Assembly (NCBI GenBank): GCA_905182985.1
Contig: CAJJDN010000002.1
Coordinates: 62,001-126,000, forward strand
From: Paramecium sonneborni
Taxonomy: Eukaryota; Ciliophora; Oligohymenophorea; Peniculida; Parameciidae
Reading direction: 5' to 3'
Length of the DNA: 64,000 bases
Shown: positions 11,344 to 22,835 of the stretch, one piece after another
Layout: each line of letters starts with the position of its first letter
Numbering within the stretch: position 1 is the stretch's first letter
Made by a program: the position numbers and the translations under genes
Notes under the pieces: model-generated
Database searches by the model: none
The model's input: the letters and a program-made list of their open reading frames with translations, nothing else
What the model was told of the DNA's origin: nothing

Positions 11344-12616
11344 ATGGGAAAAAAAACTGTGTTAATTCTAACTTTTGTTAGTTATGCTTAAATGCATGCA
11401 GCCAGAACTCTGTGGTCATATATGCAAAAATATTTAACTATTGAAAATTACGACAAAAATAAAATGGGTTAAGCATATTTGACATTCTTATTAACCTATG
11501 GTATTGGTATGAATACTGTTGGCCCAATGTGTTGTAAACGTAGTTTAAAACATTCAATTGGAATTAGCTGTATGGCAGTAGGTATGTTATTTGCAATTCT
11601 TGGAATATTGTAGGAGTTTTAACTCTTAACATTGTAAGATAAATTTTTTAATATTTAGTCCATTAGTCATAGTATTGATGGCTATTAATGGTTTAATTTA
11701 ATCTGCTTGTTATCCTGCTTGTGTAAATGTATTAGGAAATTGGTTTAAAAATCATAAGGTAGGTTTAATGATGGGATTATGGTCAGGTTGTGTAAATGCT
11801 GGCGATATTTATGGATTAATAATTGGTGATGTTGTCATTTAAAGATTTGAAAAGCCTGTTTATTGGGGTTTTTACTTTATGTCAGGTTGTTTAATTCTAG
11901 CAAGCATCACTACCTTATCTTACTTATAGAGTGAACCTAGAAATCAAATTTAAGGAATTAATGAATCAGAATCTGCTCCATTAATATTAAAACAGAAGAA
12001 TAAAAATTTAAATATTTTATCTGCTTGGTTAGTTCCAGGAGTTGCTATTTATGCAGTTGGTTATGCTTGTCTAAAAGGAACTTTCTATGGATTTTTAGAT
12101 TGGCTTCCATTTTATTTTTAGTAAAAGGGAGAGAAACTTGAAAATCATTCTTCTTACATTTCTTAAATGTTTGATGTTGGTTGTTATGTTGGAGGCATCT
12201 TTTTAGGTTATTTAGGAGATAAATACAAAAGACGTGCTTGTTATTTTGTACCAAGTTTATTATTGGCTATGAGTTCTATGTTAGTAATAAGATTTTGTTT
12301 GGATTTAATTGTCTGGCCTTATTATCTTTGTATTTTGGCTATAGGTATCTTTTAAGGAGGTCCATATAATAATATTTCAGGAGTCATCTCTATTGAATTA
12401 ACTAAATAGTTTGAAAATGATAAGGCAGCTATATCAACAGTATCATCTTTAATTGAAAGTACAGGAACTCTTACAGCTGCTATGTTTTAGGTGATTATTC
12501 CAAGAATTGGAGATGAACATTTATTTATATTCTTATGTCTCATTACACTATTAGCAGAATTAGTTTGTTGTGTTCTCTTATTTAGAGAACTTAAAACTAA
12601 GAAAAGATCTAAATGA
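11344..12616 (+). CDS. MFS sugar-phosphate/phosphate exchanger (SLC37-like)
   Basis: Spliced 415 aa with one 25-nt intron near 11635. About 12 hydrophobic helices. The N-terminus (TFVSYAQMHAARTLWSYMQ) resembles the Y-A-x-x-H-A-x-R start of SLC37/GlpT transporters. The helix 2-3 region carries GIGMNTVGPM, and the mid-protein loop has the MFS signature G-Y-L-G-D-K-Y-K-R-R-A. The central loop is short. The family exchanges glucose-6-phosphate or glycerol-3-phosphate for phosphate, usually at the ER or plasma membrane. The substrate here is inference. No signal peptide is needed. Confidence 0.8.
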
Positions 12617-12656
12617 TATGATGATGATGTATTATAATTTAAATTTATACAATATA

Positions 12657-13683
12657 TCATTATTCCTATTATGCTGCAAGAGCTGCTTCTTTTGCTCTCT
12701 CTTCTTCTTCTTATAGTCTCTTTTACTCTACTTCTCTGTCATATTTATCTTTTGCAAATGAAAATGCTTTTTCTTTTAGCTACTTTGTCACAAAGATATT
12801 ATTTATTTTCTCTAATCTAACCATTTGGTTAATTGTATCTAATAAATAATTCGGACTTTTTGATTCAAATGGATTTCCTTTATATAGAAGCCTTTTTAAA
12901 TTGGGCAATGTTTGCAATTTGCTTATTTCATCAAATTTATCTATTTTGTTTTCCCTAATATCAAAATGAACAATATTTTCCAAAACTGGAAATGTTTCAT
13001 CAAATCCTTCAATCTAAATTAGACTTAAATTCATACTAAGTTTTTTCTTAATTGTAAAATTTAAATAGAAGTCAATAATTCTATTCCTTGAATAGCCTTG
13101 ATTTTATTTTCACTTAATTTAAGTTCTTTTAATTCAGGTAAATTTTAAAATTAAGTTAAGGCAGCAATTTTGTTTCTTTTCAAGAAAAATTACCTTAATT
13201 TAGGATTACCATCAAAAGTATCCATTTTTTCAATCTTATTATCATTAAGATTAAGTTATATTAATGGAACTTTGATAGGACCTAATTCAACTAGTTTATT
13301 TGAAGCAGCATTAAGATACTTAAGAGATTTGAAAGCTTCTTCATTAGCAAGAGATTTCAATTCCTTAATATTGTTACCTTCAACATTCAATTTAATCAAG
13401 AACGGCAGTTATGAAACTAGATAGTAAAAAGAATACGTTGCACAATTTCAGTAATATTATTGCCACTTAGATCTATTGATTCAATATATTTATAATTTCC
13501 AAAGGTTTGAGTCAAAACATCTACATTTTTTTGATTTAAATTCAAGATAGTGAAATGATATCCACTATTATCTTAAACCATTTTAAATCCTGATAGATTA
13601 TTCATAATGAGTTCTTCGAAATTGATTTTAGATTTAGATTCTTCCTGTTGTTTTGGTTATTTCTTAGCTTCCTTTTTAGACAT
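12657..13683 (-). CDS. Leucine-rich repeat protein
   Basis: Spliced 327 aa with introns of 20 and 23 nt. The N-terminal 30 residues are Lys/Gln/Glu-rich. At least seven LRRs of the L-x-x-L-x-L-x-x-N-x-I type follow (IESIDLSGNNI, LIKLNVEGNNI, LKYLNAASNKL, LIQLNLNDNKI, LKELKLSENKI, IVHFDIRENKI). A capping motif (LKRLLYKGNPFESKSPNYLL) comes next. The protein ends in a charged Glu/Ala helix (EERAKEAALAA). SDS22/ANP32-like LRRs of this kind are common in axonemal and phosphatase-regulatory proteins. No catalytic domain. Confidence 0.8.
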
Positions 13684-13722
13684 GTTCAATAAATATTAAT
13701 ATATATTATTATGCTTAATAAA

Positions 13723-14602
13723 TCAAAACAATCTCTATTTAGCTTCATCTCCATCTCCTACTAATCCTTTTTATTATGCAAATTGATAATGTAAATCAAC
13801 TACATCAAGTCCATCATGTACTTTAGTCCATCCATTCTAATGAATATGATAAACTTAAATAAATATTATTAATTCTTACCTCTAACTACACCACCAGAAG
13901 CAGTGTCTCTATGTGTTGCATGATAGATTGCTCTAATGCCTAATTCTACTGCTTCATTAACAGACATATCATATTTATAATGATTATCCAAAACACCATA
14001 AGCATAAGTACTACCACTACCAACAGAGAATATATCTCCTTTCAATCTCATACCATCATTATCTATATAATATAAATGTTATCCAGATAGATCAGTTCCT
14101 GCAATCATACAACCCATTGATAAACCAGAATTTTTATAACCAATTAGAATTCCTTAAAGGAATTTAGAAGCTGCTGCAACACTTAATTTACTACCATTTT
14201 TTAATTCATATGTTCTACAATGATTAGCTAAATAAGCTAACCAATATTAACAATCTGCTGCACCTCCTGCCATTGTACCTATATTATTTCAAAAATATTC
14301 ATACCTAATAAATATTCATTTATTTCAATCACTTTTCGGACTTATTCACTACTCAAAAAACTACCCATACTAGCTCTTGAATCTACTGCTATTAAAATGC
14401 CTTCTTTAAATACAAATCCTAATGTTGTTGTTCCATGTTTGAAATTATTTAATTTATTTCCTCCATTTGTTTATGTAGGACCATTTAAACTTTTATATAT
14501 TACTTAAGGTGCACTAGGCATTCTTAAAGTATTGATTTCATCTTTATCCTCTTTTTAATAAGTGTGAGCTAATCCAAATGTTGAAGGATCGAAATCAATC
14601 AT
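13723..14602 (-). CDS. PSMB5: Proteasome subunit beta type-5
   Basis: Chymotrypsin-like catalytic subunit of the 20S core. Spliced 275 aa with two 26-nt introns. A propeptide of about 65 residues is cut before the catalytic Thr in [10 protein letters not shown]. Asp17 and Lys33 equivalents are visible in VDSRASMG and [40 protein letters not shown] and [13 protein letters not shown] are beta5 hallmarks. The C-terminus ([17 protein letters not shown]) extends beyond the core fold. Start chosen at the first ATG of the open frame. It lies 39 bp from the LRR gene on the same strand. Confidence 0.95.
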
Positions 14603-14735
14603 TTTAATATTTTAATTAAATAATCATCCTTATCTCAAGAAATATTATTAAATACTCTTTAATGCTCTTTGTTACAAATTGTGTTAAATTGAGATTTAAA
14701 TTACACATATATTTTAAATATATATAGTATATATT

Positions 14736-15391
14736 ATGAAAAACAATCATCATCGAAGAACAAAATCAACTGGCAATTACTTTTCTAATTAATGTGAATT
14801 TCTTGTTAAAGATGATTATGATGATTATGATGATACGAATGAAACAAGTGCAATTATTAAAAAAATATAACAATAACCTATTCTGCATCATTAGATAGTT
14901 GAAAAACTTGACGATTAAAATTATGGATTGTTCAATACTATGTTTAATTTTGGTTAAATGAAGTATAAACCAAAACATTCCATAGACTTAAGCACAATTA
15001 CAGAGTGCAGTTGTAATGAATTCATAATATTAATAGCTACACCTTCAGCTAAAGATGCTTAACCTAAACACAGGAAATGTGGTAGCCAATAATAATAAGT
15101 GAAATAATAACCGATAAGTCATAATCATAGTCAAAGTCTTCAAATTCAACTGCTTGAATAAGAATTGTAATAAATGAAGGCTTAATAAGCTCAAATATAA
15201 AATGTGAATATGATGCTCATTATTGAAATTCATAAATCGAGATAAGAGCTCTAAATATCTTAATAAGTACAATCTCACTTTCATATTAGAAAAATGAACT
15301 TATACTTTAAAGAATAAGAAAACTAGAAAAGATGTTAAGAGATGATTAAAAATTATCCTGTACAACTAACGACAGTCTTGAATTTTTCTGA
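14736..15391 (+). CDS. Small coiled-coil protein, unknown
   Basis: Spliced 210 aa with a 23-nt intron near 15265 that restores the frame so the protein ends CTTNDSLEFF. The N-terminus is basic (HHRRTKS), followed by an acidic Asp/Tyr run (DDYDDYDD). The C-terminal half is a coiled coil (SLQIQLLEQELQQMKAQQAQ, then KNELILQRIRKLEKML). An 18-nt in-frame GT...AG segment lies near 15080; I read it as coding. Divergent from the proteasome gene, sharing 133 bp of promoter space. Confidence 0.65.
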
Positions 15392-15566
15392 AAAAAGTAC
15401 TCATTTTTTATTAAACATTTATATAACAATCATATTTTGATTTATTATGACTAAATTAATCAACTTTTATTTAGTCTATTCTTAATAACTTATTATAAGA
15501 AGAAAAACTGTAAATTAAAATACAATTAAATTATTTTTTCTATCATAATGACATATCTACAAAATT

Positions 15567-18469
15567 TCATTAGGATTGATATTAATAGGTACATTCATAA
15601 TAAGATTTCTCTTTTTATTTTGAGTAATCATTTTAACCAGATGGTATATTGGGAGTTTTGGAACTTTCTGTTACACCGAAAATACTCAAAGTTTCTGACT
15701 GAAGTATTCCATGAAAATCACTTATTTGCACATTGTCAATCTAGTTCTTAATCTCTATAATTTCCTAAACTTATTTTTATATTATACATTAAATTCATAA
15801 TTTCTATTATAGATCTTATCCCATAAAAATTCATCATTATTTTAGTAATGTAATATTAATTGGTCCTTAAGATTATTCAAATCAAATTTCTGTTGTTCAA
15901 TTAAAAGTTGGATCTATTCATTTAATTTTATAACACTATCAATACCTTAATTGTAAAATAATATTCCATCAACACAACCAATACTTTTAAAACTCACTTA
16001 AACTGTTGATTATGATTCAAAATGTAATTATAATAATAGTAATGCAGCTAATGATAAATAATCTCTTTTTCCAACAGAAAAGTATTTTAGTACAGCATTT
16101 TGTTTTTATTTAGCTGGCAATTTAATTATATGTATTAAGTTTTTATCTATTTACAATGTTTTAGTAATTGTTTCTATATCATTAGGATGATATTCTTAAA
16201 CTAATTATTTTGCATTTTATATGTCAATGTTTCCACTAATAAATGCAGTATACTTAATATCTGAAAACATATCAGTTAAAAATTGTGAGAATTCATTAAA
16301 TTTTAAATCTTAAAACTCTTTAATAATATCTGCAGGATCATTTACAGGTCTCAACATTAATTTTGGTAGCCAATATTAAACTAAGTAAAATTGAGTTTTT
16401 TAGAAATAGTATTCTTAGAATTGATTTTTTAAATCCTCTTTAATACTTTTAAATTTAGATTCATCTTTAATTTCTTTAATATTTGATAAAACCTAATTTT
16501 TCACAGTTTCAAATGTTAAACTCCAACCTGATAACATAAAGGAAAGTCCTTTTAGACTACTTTCTACTTAAAAGTTAAAACCAGCTGAAACTGCATCCAA
16601 ATTTGATTATTCAATGTACATTTAAGCAACTTTTAATATTGCTTTAGATTTAGCTATGCTATAACCATTAATTGGTTTATAGAATAAGATTCCAAGAAAT
16701 ACTCTGTTAGTCTAATTATCATATTACCACCATAATTCTTAAGATATTTATAATGGAGTTAAAATTGGTATTGCATAATTTTTTTAAGTTTGATTTAAAT
16801 CTAATTGGACATATGGAGTCAAAGGTTTATATACAGGATCTATATCATTAGGAGAATCATTCTTAATTTATGGTTCTGATAAAGTAATATTTGGAGGAAT
16901 AATTTGATTGGTAGTATAATAGTTATAATTTGGTTATTCAATCGGAATGTATGAGGAAAGATTTGGTAATTTTAATTATGAAATCAATTACTCATCTAAA
17001 TTTGAAACACTTGTATAATCTAACAATATATTAGAATATTCAATTGAATCTACTTTTTTATTAACAAAATTGGAGTTTAAGAAGTCCTCTTTGTTTAGTG
17101 TCTTTAGTTCTTAATAAATAAATTATCCTTATTCAATAATAATGACTCCTGATTAAATATTATCAATTATTGCATTGAGATCTTTCTTAGAAAATTCTTT
17201 ATCTTCAACATATTTTTGATAGAGAATTTATAGATTATAAAAGTCTTTATGACAATTTAATAATGTTTTTTCATTCTACCTTTTTAAAAATGATGCAAAA
17301 TTATAAATTGCATTAGCTAATGTGATGCTATTAGTATTACATTCCTAAATATTAATTGCCAAGAAATCAAAATCTAGAATTTCAAATTAACATTAAAGAA
17401 TAGTTTGTAAGGAATTTTATGTTTTTTACAACAATAAATGCTTAAAAAATTCATCTTATTTTGCTGTATAAATTAAAATGGTAGATGTTTGATTGGAATT
17501 GATTCTTATTTGATTGTATAGAATAGGCTCTAGATCCCAAGACTCAATAATAGATGTTCCAAATTCTTTTTCTAATAAATCAGTATCTGAAACTATCATA
17601 TAAATTTCTTGATTTGAAAGGGCAGATTCAATTGTCAATCTTATTGGATTAGAGACCAATATTAATTCAATATAATTTTATAAATCTTAAATCTGCATAG
17701 GTTCAGTTATGATTTCATTATTTAATGAGATTGCATCTAAGACTCTATCAATTTTAGAAATGAGATCAAAATCTTAAGTTTATATATTTTGATTGGTAAT
17801 ATTATCCAGATCTTCTTAGGTGTATTCTCTAACAAGTGAATCTGCAAAGTTTTTAATGCAAGTTTCCATTAATTCGTTTTTAAAGTGAACGATTATTGTA
17901 CTCATATATGCTCTTTAAATTAATTGTGCTTAAGAACACTATTATTTTAATAGCAAATTCATAAATAATGTATTATATTCATCATCATGATAACCATGAT
18001 AGATTACAAATTATAAAGTAGCAATTTAGACTTACTTTTCTTAAACAATCAAAGTTAAACCATTTTTAAATTGCCAACCTTATAATTATCCTTCATTCCA
18101 TGGTTCAGCTTCAAATATTAATTCTTCAAATTATTCTTCTTCTGGTTCTGGAATTATGTTATCAAATTAAGTGACATCTTCAGGACTAGTTAAAAATTGC
18201 ATAATGTCTTAATCTTCTTTATCTAGAACGACAGTACTATCAATATCATCAATATTTTCAATTTCATTTACATTCAATTTATCAATCTAAGGTATGGAAG
18301 ATTATTTATGATTTGCTAGAGCATACTTAAATACAAGGAAGACTAATAAAATAAGAATAATAAGTTAGATAATGTAACAAAGTGTGGATAGGATGCCACG
18401 TGTTTCAGGATCTTTAGGTGTTTTTATACTTTGCTGTACTAATCCTTAATTTTCTTCATCCATTTGCAT
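15567..18469 (-). CDS. Membrane-anchored M16 (insulysin-like) pseudopeptidase
   Basis: Spliced 959 aa (one 23-nt intron near the 3' end). A single helix near residues 32-52 (LCYIIQLIILILLVFLVF) makes it a probable type II membrane protein. The M16 start WQFKNGLTLIVQE is followed directly by a strand, but the about 100 residues that carry the zinc site HxxEH-(x)n-E in insulin-degrading enzyme are absent. Later domains are recognisable: ELWWQYDNQTNRVFLGILFY, a middle domain with ESSLKGLSFMLSGWS, FISGNIDIQNAKQLVQEY, and the C-terminal FLWDKIYNRNYEF. So the fold is insulysin/nardilysin-like without catalysis. Two ATGs are in frame (18469, 18463). The KDEL receptor starts 7 bp away on the other strand. 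Confidence 0.75.
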
Positions 18470-18476
18470 TAATTAA
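18470..18476. promoter_or_regulatory. Seven-base divergent intergenic spacer
   Basis: Only TAATTAA separates the two ATG codons of the M16-like gene (minus) and the KDEL receptor gene (plus). Both starts are well supported, so transcription signals for each gene must lie inside the other gene's coding sequence, or the 5' UTRs are near zero. No element is recognisable; the spacing itself is the observation. Confidence 0.5.
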
Positions 18477-19201
18477 ATGTTTAATCCATTTCGATATATT
18501 GCTGATTTTCTACACTTGTTATCATTTCTGGTACTTATTTTAAAAATCCGTAAAACAAGGAATTGCTTAGGTAGCACTTAGATAAATATAATAGGATTAT
18601 CATACAGAACTTAAGAAATCTATCTTGCAGTGTTCTGTGTCAGATACATTGATCTATTCATGTATTTTGTATCGGTATACAATACCTCAATGAAATTACT
18701 TTACATTAGTAGCACTGTTTTCATAATATACCTAATGAAATTCAAGAAACCATATTGTCTAGTATTTCTAATAGCTAATTAATATAGTCATATGATTCAG
18801 CAAGTGATGATTTTCCACATTATAAATTCATATACACAGGAGCAGCTGTCTTAGCTTTACTTGTCCATACTGATTTGGCACCATTTGAATTAGGATGGTC
18901 ATATAGTATTTGGTTAGAAGCATTAGCAATTATTCCGTAATTACATATGTTACAAAAGATTAAAGATGTTAATATCAATTATTATATTTAGGTTGAAAAT
19001 ATTACATCCAATTACGTAGGAGCTTTAGGAGTTTATCGTTTCTTCTACATAGTTAGTTGGATTTACAAATATTCACTCACTGGAGATGTTTGTTGGACAT
19101 CACTTTTAGGAGGGATTGTTTAAACTATCTTATATGCAGATTTCCTTTACTATTACCTCATTAGTCTAAAATCAGGAAAAGGTATGTCTCTAGGAGTTTG
19201 A
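18477..19201 (+). CDS. ERD2: KDEL receptor (ER lumen protein retention receptor)
   Basis: Seven-helix Golgi receptor that returns KDEL-type ER proteins. Spliced 216 aa, with introns of 24, 26 and 24 nt. The start MFNPFRYIADFLHLL aligns with the family start. RYIDLF, VYNTSMK, HTDLAPFELGWSYSIWLEAL, AIIPQLHML and ILYADFLYYYL are conserved family blocks. The first intron (18571-18594) is 24 nt with no TGA, so its retention would add eight residues without a stop. I excise it because the flanking sequence then aligns with the family without a gap. The last intron precedes VENITSNYVGALG. Identification is firm. Confidence 0.95.
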
Positions 19202-19390
19202 GATTTGTGATTATTAAAATATTGAAAGCAGTTTAAATTAATACCATTTAACTATACTCTCTTTAGACTATGTCTCTTCTTTTATCATACAATTATTTAT
19301 GCTTACGTGGCAATCTGGAATTATAATATAATTAAAATCTAGAATTTATTAAATTAATTAAATAATCTACAAATACATTTCTTCTCAAAT

Positions 19391-20041
19391 TCAAAATGCT
19401 CTACCATTCTCTAAATTAAATAACAAACTTTTTTTTATAAATTATTCTATTTTCTCTTTTTTTATTCTCCTTTTCTATACAAACCCTTCGTCCTTTTTTT
19501 AAATCCTATATTATTTCTGAATTTTACTTAAAGCACTCAACATATACTCATCTAACGATATTTCTATAACCTCATTTAATGAGTACTTTTCTTTTACTAC
19601 ATTCCCTAAATTAATCTTCTCCTTATTTATTTACATCCATAAACTAATCATTTAAAAATTTTAATTTTGCTCAATTGTTTTTCAGTTCCACTAAATAACT
19701 ATCATATCAGCTTTATTACTTCTATTATTACATCTCTTTTTTTATATATTTTCCATTTATAATGAGAAATCCTTTAATTATTCATTTTCTTATCACAACT
19801 CCTTATCAATTTACTTATATTTTTTCATCTGATTTACACCTAACCTCTTTAATTTGAAACTCTCTTCACTTTAATAACACTGTCTTATTTTAAAGATTTT
19901 TTCTTATGGGTAAACTTTTTTAAATACTCTATTTCTAGGTTAAATTCTAAGTAATTGAAGATACTGGGACTTTTCTGTATTATTTGGCTTACTTTATAAA
20001 GTTAAATTGTATCTCTTTTAAACTTGTACATCATTTATCAT
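19391..20041 (-). pseudogene. Basic protein gene with one in-frame TGA
   Basis: From the ATG at 20041 the frame is coding-like for 82 codons (many Lys, Arg, Gln), meets TGA at 19793-19795, then stays open to a TGA at 19391-19393, 217 codons in all. A 30-nt intron (minus strand GTTATT...TTGAG) would remove a second TGA without changing frame, but no 18-33 nt intron removes the first. The downstream part includes EVIEISLDEYMLSALSKIQ. Either a recent nonsense mutation, an unusual splice, or an 82-aa protein with unrelated downstream sequence. Starts 19 bp from the thioesterase start on the other strand. Family unknown. Confidence 0.4.
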
Positions 20042-20060
20042 ATTTATTATTATTATATTT

Positions 20061-21272
20061 ATGCTTTTCAGAAAGTCTTTACAATATTTCAGTCATTAAG
20101 TGGCTCGATCTAAATTGGGTTAACTCTAATATCAAGGGATTATGATGAAAGTACCTAATGAATAGCAAAAAGAAGAAAATTCAGAAGAAGACAGATTAGT
20201 AAAAGCATTTTTCACAAAAAATCATGATTAAATTAAAGTATATGGTCATTCTGAGAAATAACTAAATGAAAAGAGTAGTTCACCTAAAAACTCTTGGTAT
20301 AAGGTGGTTTTACCATTTAAAAGTAATCCAGAACTTAGTTTTAAGTTTAAAAGATTTTATACAAACCAAGTAAGAATAGGTCGCTTATTGGAATTGATGG
20401 ATTATATAGCATCTACAGTTTCCTATAATTATATTTAACCAAACAGAGGTGCAACAATGGTAACTGCGATGGTAGATAATATAAATTTTTTTGAAAAGAT
20501 ATCCGCTGATTAAGATCTTGAAATATAAGGATATGTAACTTATGTTGGTAATTCATCTATTGAAGTGTATATTGATGTAATGTAAGAAGGAGTAGTAAAT
20601 GTTTCAGCAAATTTTCTAATGGTAGCAAGAGATGGCAAAGATCATTCAAAAGCCTATAAAGTACCTATATTGAATTTAGATGGAGAAATAGATAAGGAAA
20701 CTGCAGAGCTTAGAAGTTATATAGGAAAACATATGCAAGAAAAAAGAAAATTATAAAAAGATAGAGGCCTTGATAGAAAAGCACCAAGTCAAGAGGAAAT
20801 AAATGAATTACATAAGTTTTTTATGAATCCTCCATCTGATATCACGATAAATGAAACATAAATTGAAAAAACACTTTTAATGCATATTTAAGATAAAAAC
20901 CTTCATGGCAAAGTATTTGGAGGTTTTGTTATGAGAGAAGCTTTTGAACTTGGTTGGTTAAATGCTTATCTTCATGTCAAAGGATAAGCATTTCCTTAAA
21001 TTATTCATATTGATGACATACAATTTCTTGCACCTGTTGATATTGGTAGTGCCTTATAAGTTTAAAGCAGAATTACAGCTGTTAAAGATACCATTATGCA
21101 CGTTGAAGTTAATTGTTATAAAATAAGTCCAAACTAATAAAAAACAAGAACCAATGATCTTCATTTAACTTTAAATGTTCCAGGTATCTTGATACCTCCA
21201 GTTTAACCTAAAACATATAATGAAGGTATGCAATGGTTAAATGCTTGTCGTCGTATGCAATATACTATTTGA
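20061..21272 (+). CDS. Mitochondrial acyl-CoA thioesterase (ACOT9-like)
   Basis: Hydrolyses acyl-CoA to fatty acid and CoA. Intronless, 403 aa. The N-terminus is a plausible mitochondrial presequence (MLFRKSLQYFSHQVARSKLG), which decides for the ATG at 20061 over the internal MM at 20142. It carries two hotdog domains. The first (residues about 110-220) has VRIGRLLELMDYIASTVSYN and QGYVTYVGNSSIEVYIDV. The second (about 270-385) has LHGKVFGGFVMREAFELGW and FLAPVDIGSAL. Tandem hotdogs with a presequence fit ACOT9/ACOT10. The linker (EINELHKFFMNPP) also resembles that group. Confidence 0.85.
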
Positions 21273-21394
21273 AGGAATATCATTTTGCCTTTTATTTTTC
21301 TTATAAAATCATTATTATCAAACAATTATCTATTATTTAACTAAAAAGATTTCAAAAAACTAAAATAAAAAGGAACACAAATATATATTTAATT

Positions 21395-21951
21395 TCAATA
21401 TTTTTCAACCTTTGGCTATTATTTTTTACTTGTTGGCTATTAAACTTGCATTGCCATCATTTCTTGCATTTCTTACATTTATTATTATTATTGTTATTGC
21501 ATTCTTCTCATTTCTTCTCTCATTTACATTTTAAGCATTCCTACTTCTGCCAATTAAATAAAACCTAAGATTATGCCTCCAAATATAGCATTTCTAAGTG
21601 CAATTCTAGTACCAGCTATCATTATTATTTAAGGATAATACCTCTAATTGCTAAAAATCCACCTGTAAATGCTCCAGCTATTATGGGATTAAAATAATCT
21701 TATTTGTTTCTCAGATGCATAAGAGTACAATCTGTGATACTAAATAATCCTCCCCAAAGAGCAAAAGATCCTCCCAAAATTGGAGCTCTTCTTTTTAATA
21801 ATTAGATTCCTCCAAAAAATCTCTCTTTCTTTGGAGCAAATGACATGCCTTTTAAGAAATAGAATATGCATCCAGCAAAGCATCCCATCGAGAAAGCTCC
21901 TCCAAAATCATCAATGATTCTGTAAGGACACGGTTATTCACGCATAGCCAT
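21395..21951 (-). CDS. Tim17/22/23-family inner membrane protein with Gln/Met tail
   Basis: Spliced 176 aa with a 26-nt intron. The family core is clear: [20 protein letters not shown], then [18 protein letters not shown] with D and C around helix 3, then [16 protein letters not shown] and [14 protein letters not shown]. Four hydrophobic segments are present, as in Tim17, a channel-forming subunit of the inner-membrane presequence translocase. The C-terminal about 50 residues are unusual: a Met/Gln/Glu-rich helix containing a run of seven Gln encoded by TAA, TAG and CAA. Best fit is Tim17. Confidence 0.85.
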
Positions 21952-22030
21952 CTTAATTCTGGTTAAAATTTATTAATTAAATGATATTCATTAATTAAAA
22001 TTATTAAGTAATAGGAATAATAGAAGGGGA

Positions 22031-22660
22031 TCATCTTTTATGAGCTAAAGTTCTTATTCTACATTCGGTACGTATCCTACTGTTTGATCTCAAAACAGGA
22101 TTATTTGGTTCACTCTTTTTCTTTTAGTGGCTAATTATTTATTTATGTTTCCTATGATTATTTCGATTTCTAAAATATTCCCAATATTTATCATAATTTT
22201 AATCTTAACCTATATCATATTTTTAAGAAAAATCTGGCAAATTTTATAATGGTAATATTTTTTTAAATTTATAGTAATGAAGCTTTATCTTATTTACTAA
22301 CTTCTGTGTTTCTAATGCTAATTCTTCTTCAGAAATATACTCTCTTTTATTTGGATAAGTCTCAAATCTTATTTTATAAAGCATTTGTAATTAATCAGTC
22401 GGAGACAATTTATCATAATCACCTAAATGAATTCCTTTCAATAATATCTCATCATTATCGAATACATCATGTTCAGACCCTGATGAATCTGAATCTGAAT
22501 TTATTTATGTTGGAAAAATCTCTTATTCTTTTGGTTTCTTAAATAAATTATTCATAAACTCTGAACCAATAAATTTTATAGGTTTCAATCTAATATTCTA
22601 TAATCTTGGCGAAGTTTTCTCTGAATCTAAAGTTGAGGTAGATGATTTTCTGGAATTCAT
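22031..22660 (-). CDS. Unknown acidic/serine-rich protein
   Basis: Intronless, 209 aa. The first 75 residues are Ser/Thr/Lys-rich. A phospho-like acidic cluster (NSDSDSSGSEHDVFDNDE) precedes a compact helical segment (SPTDQLQMLYKIRFETYPNK). The C-terminus is basic and Asn-rich (NRNNHRKHKQ). There are no membrane segments. I recognise no family. Confidence 0.6.
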
Positions 22661-22835
22661 AAATAAATTTTATTTCTCAAATATTTATTATAATTATAAT
22701 TAACTTATTAAAATCTTTTTTCTTCTTCAAAACTCAAATCACTCCTTATAAAAGTCTTTTTTTAATTTGATAAGATGATCCACAACTATTATTGAAATTA
22801 TTTTTTTAATTGCCTCAGAAACGATTAAATTTTAA

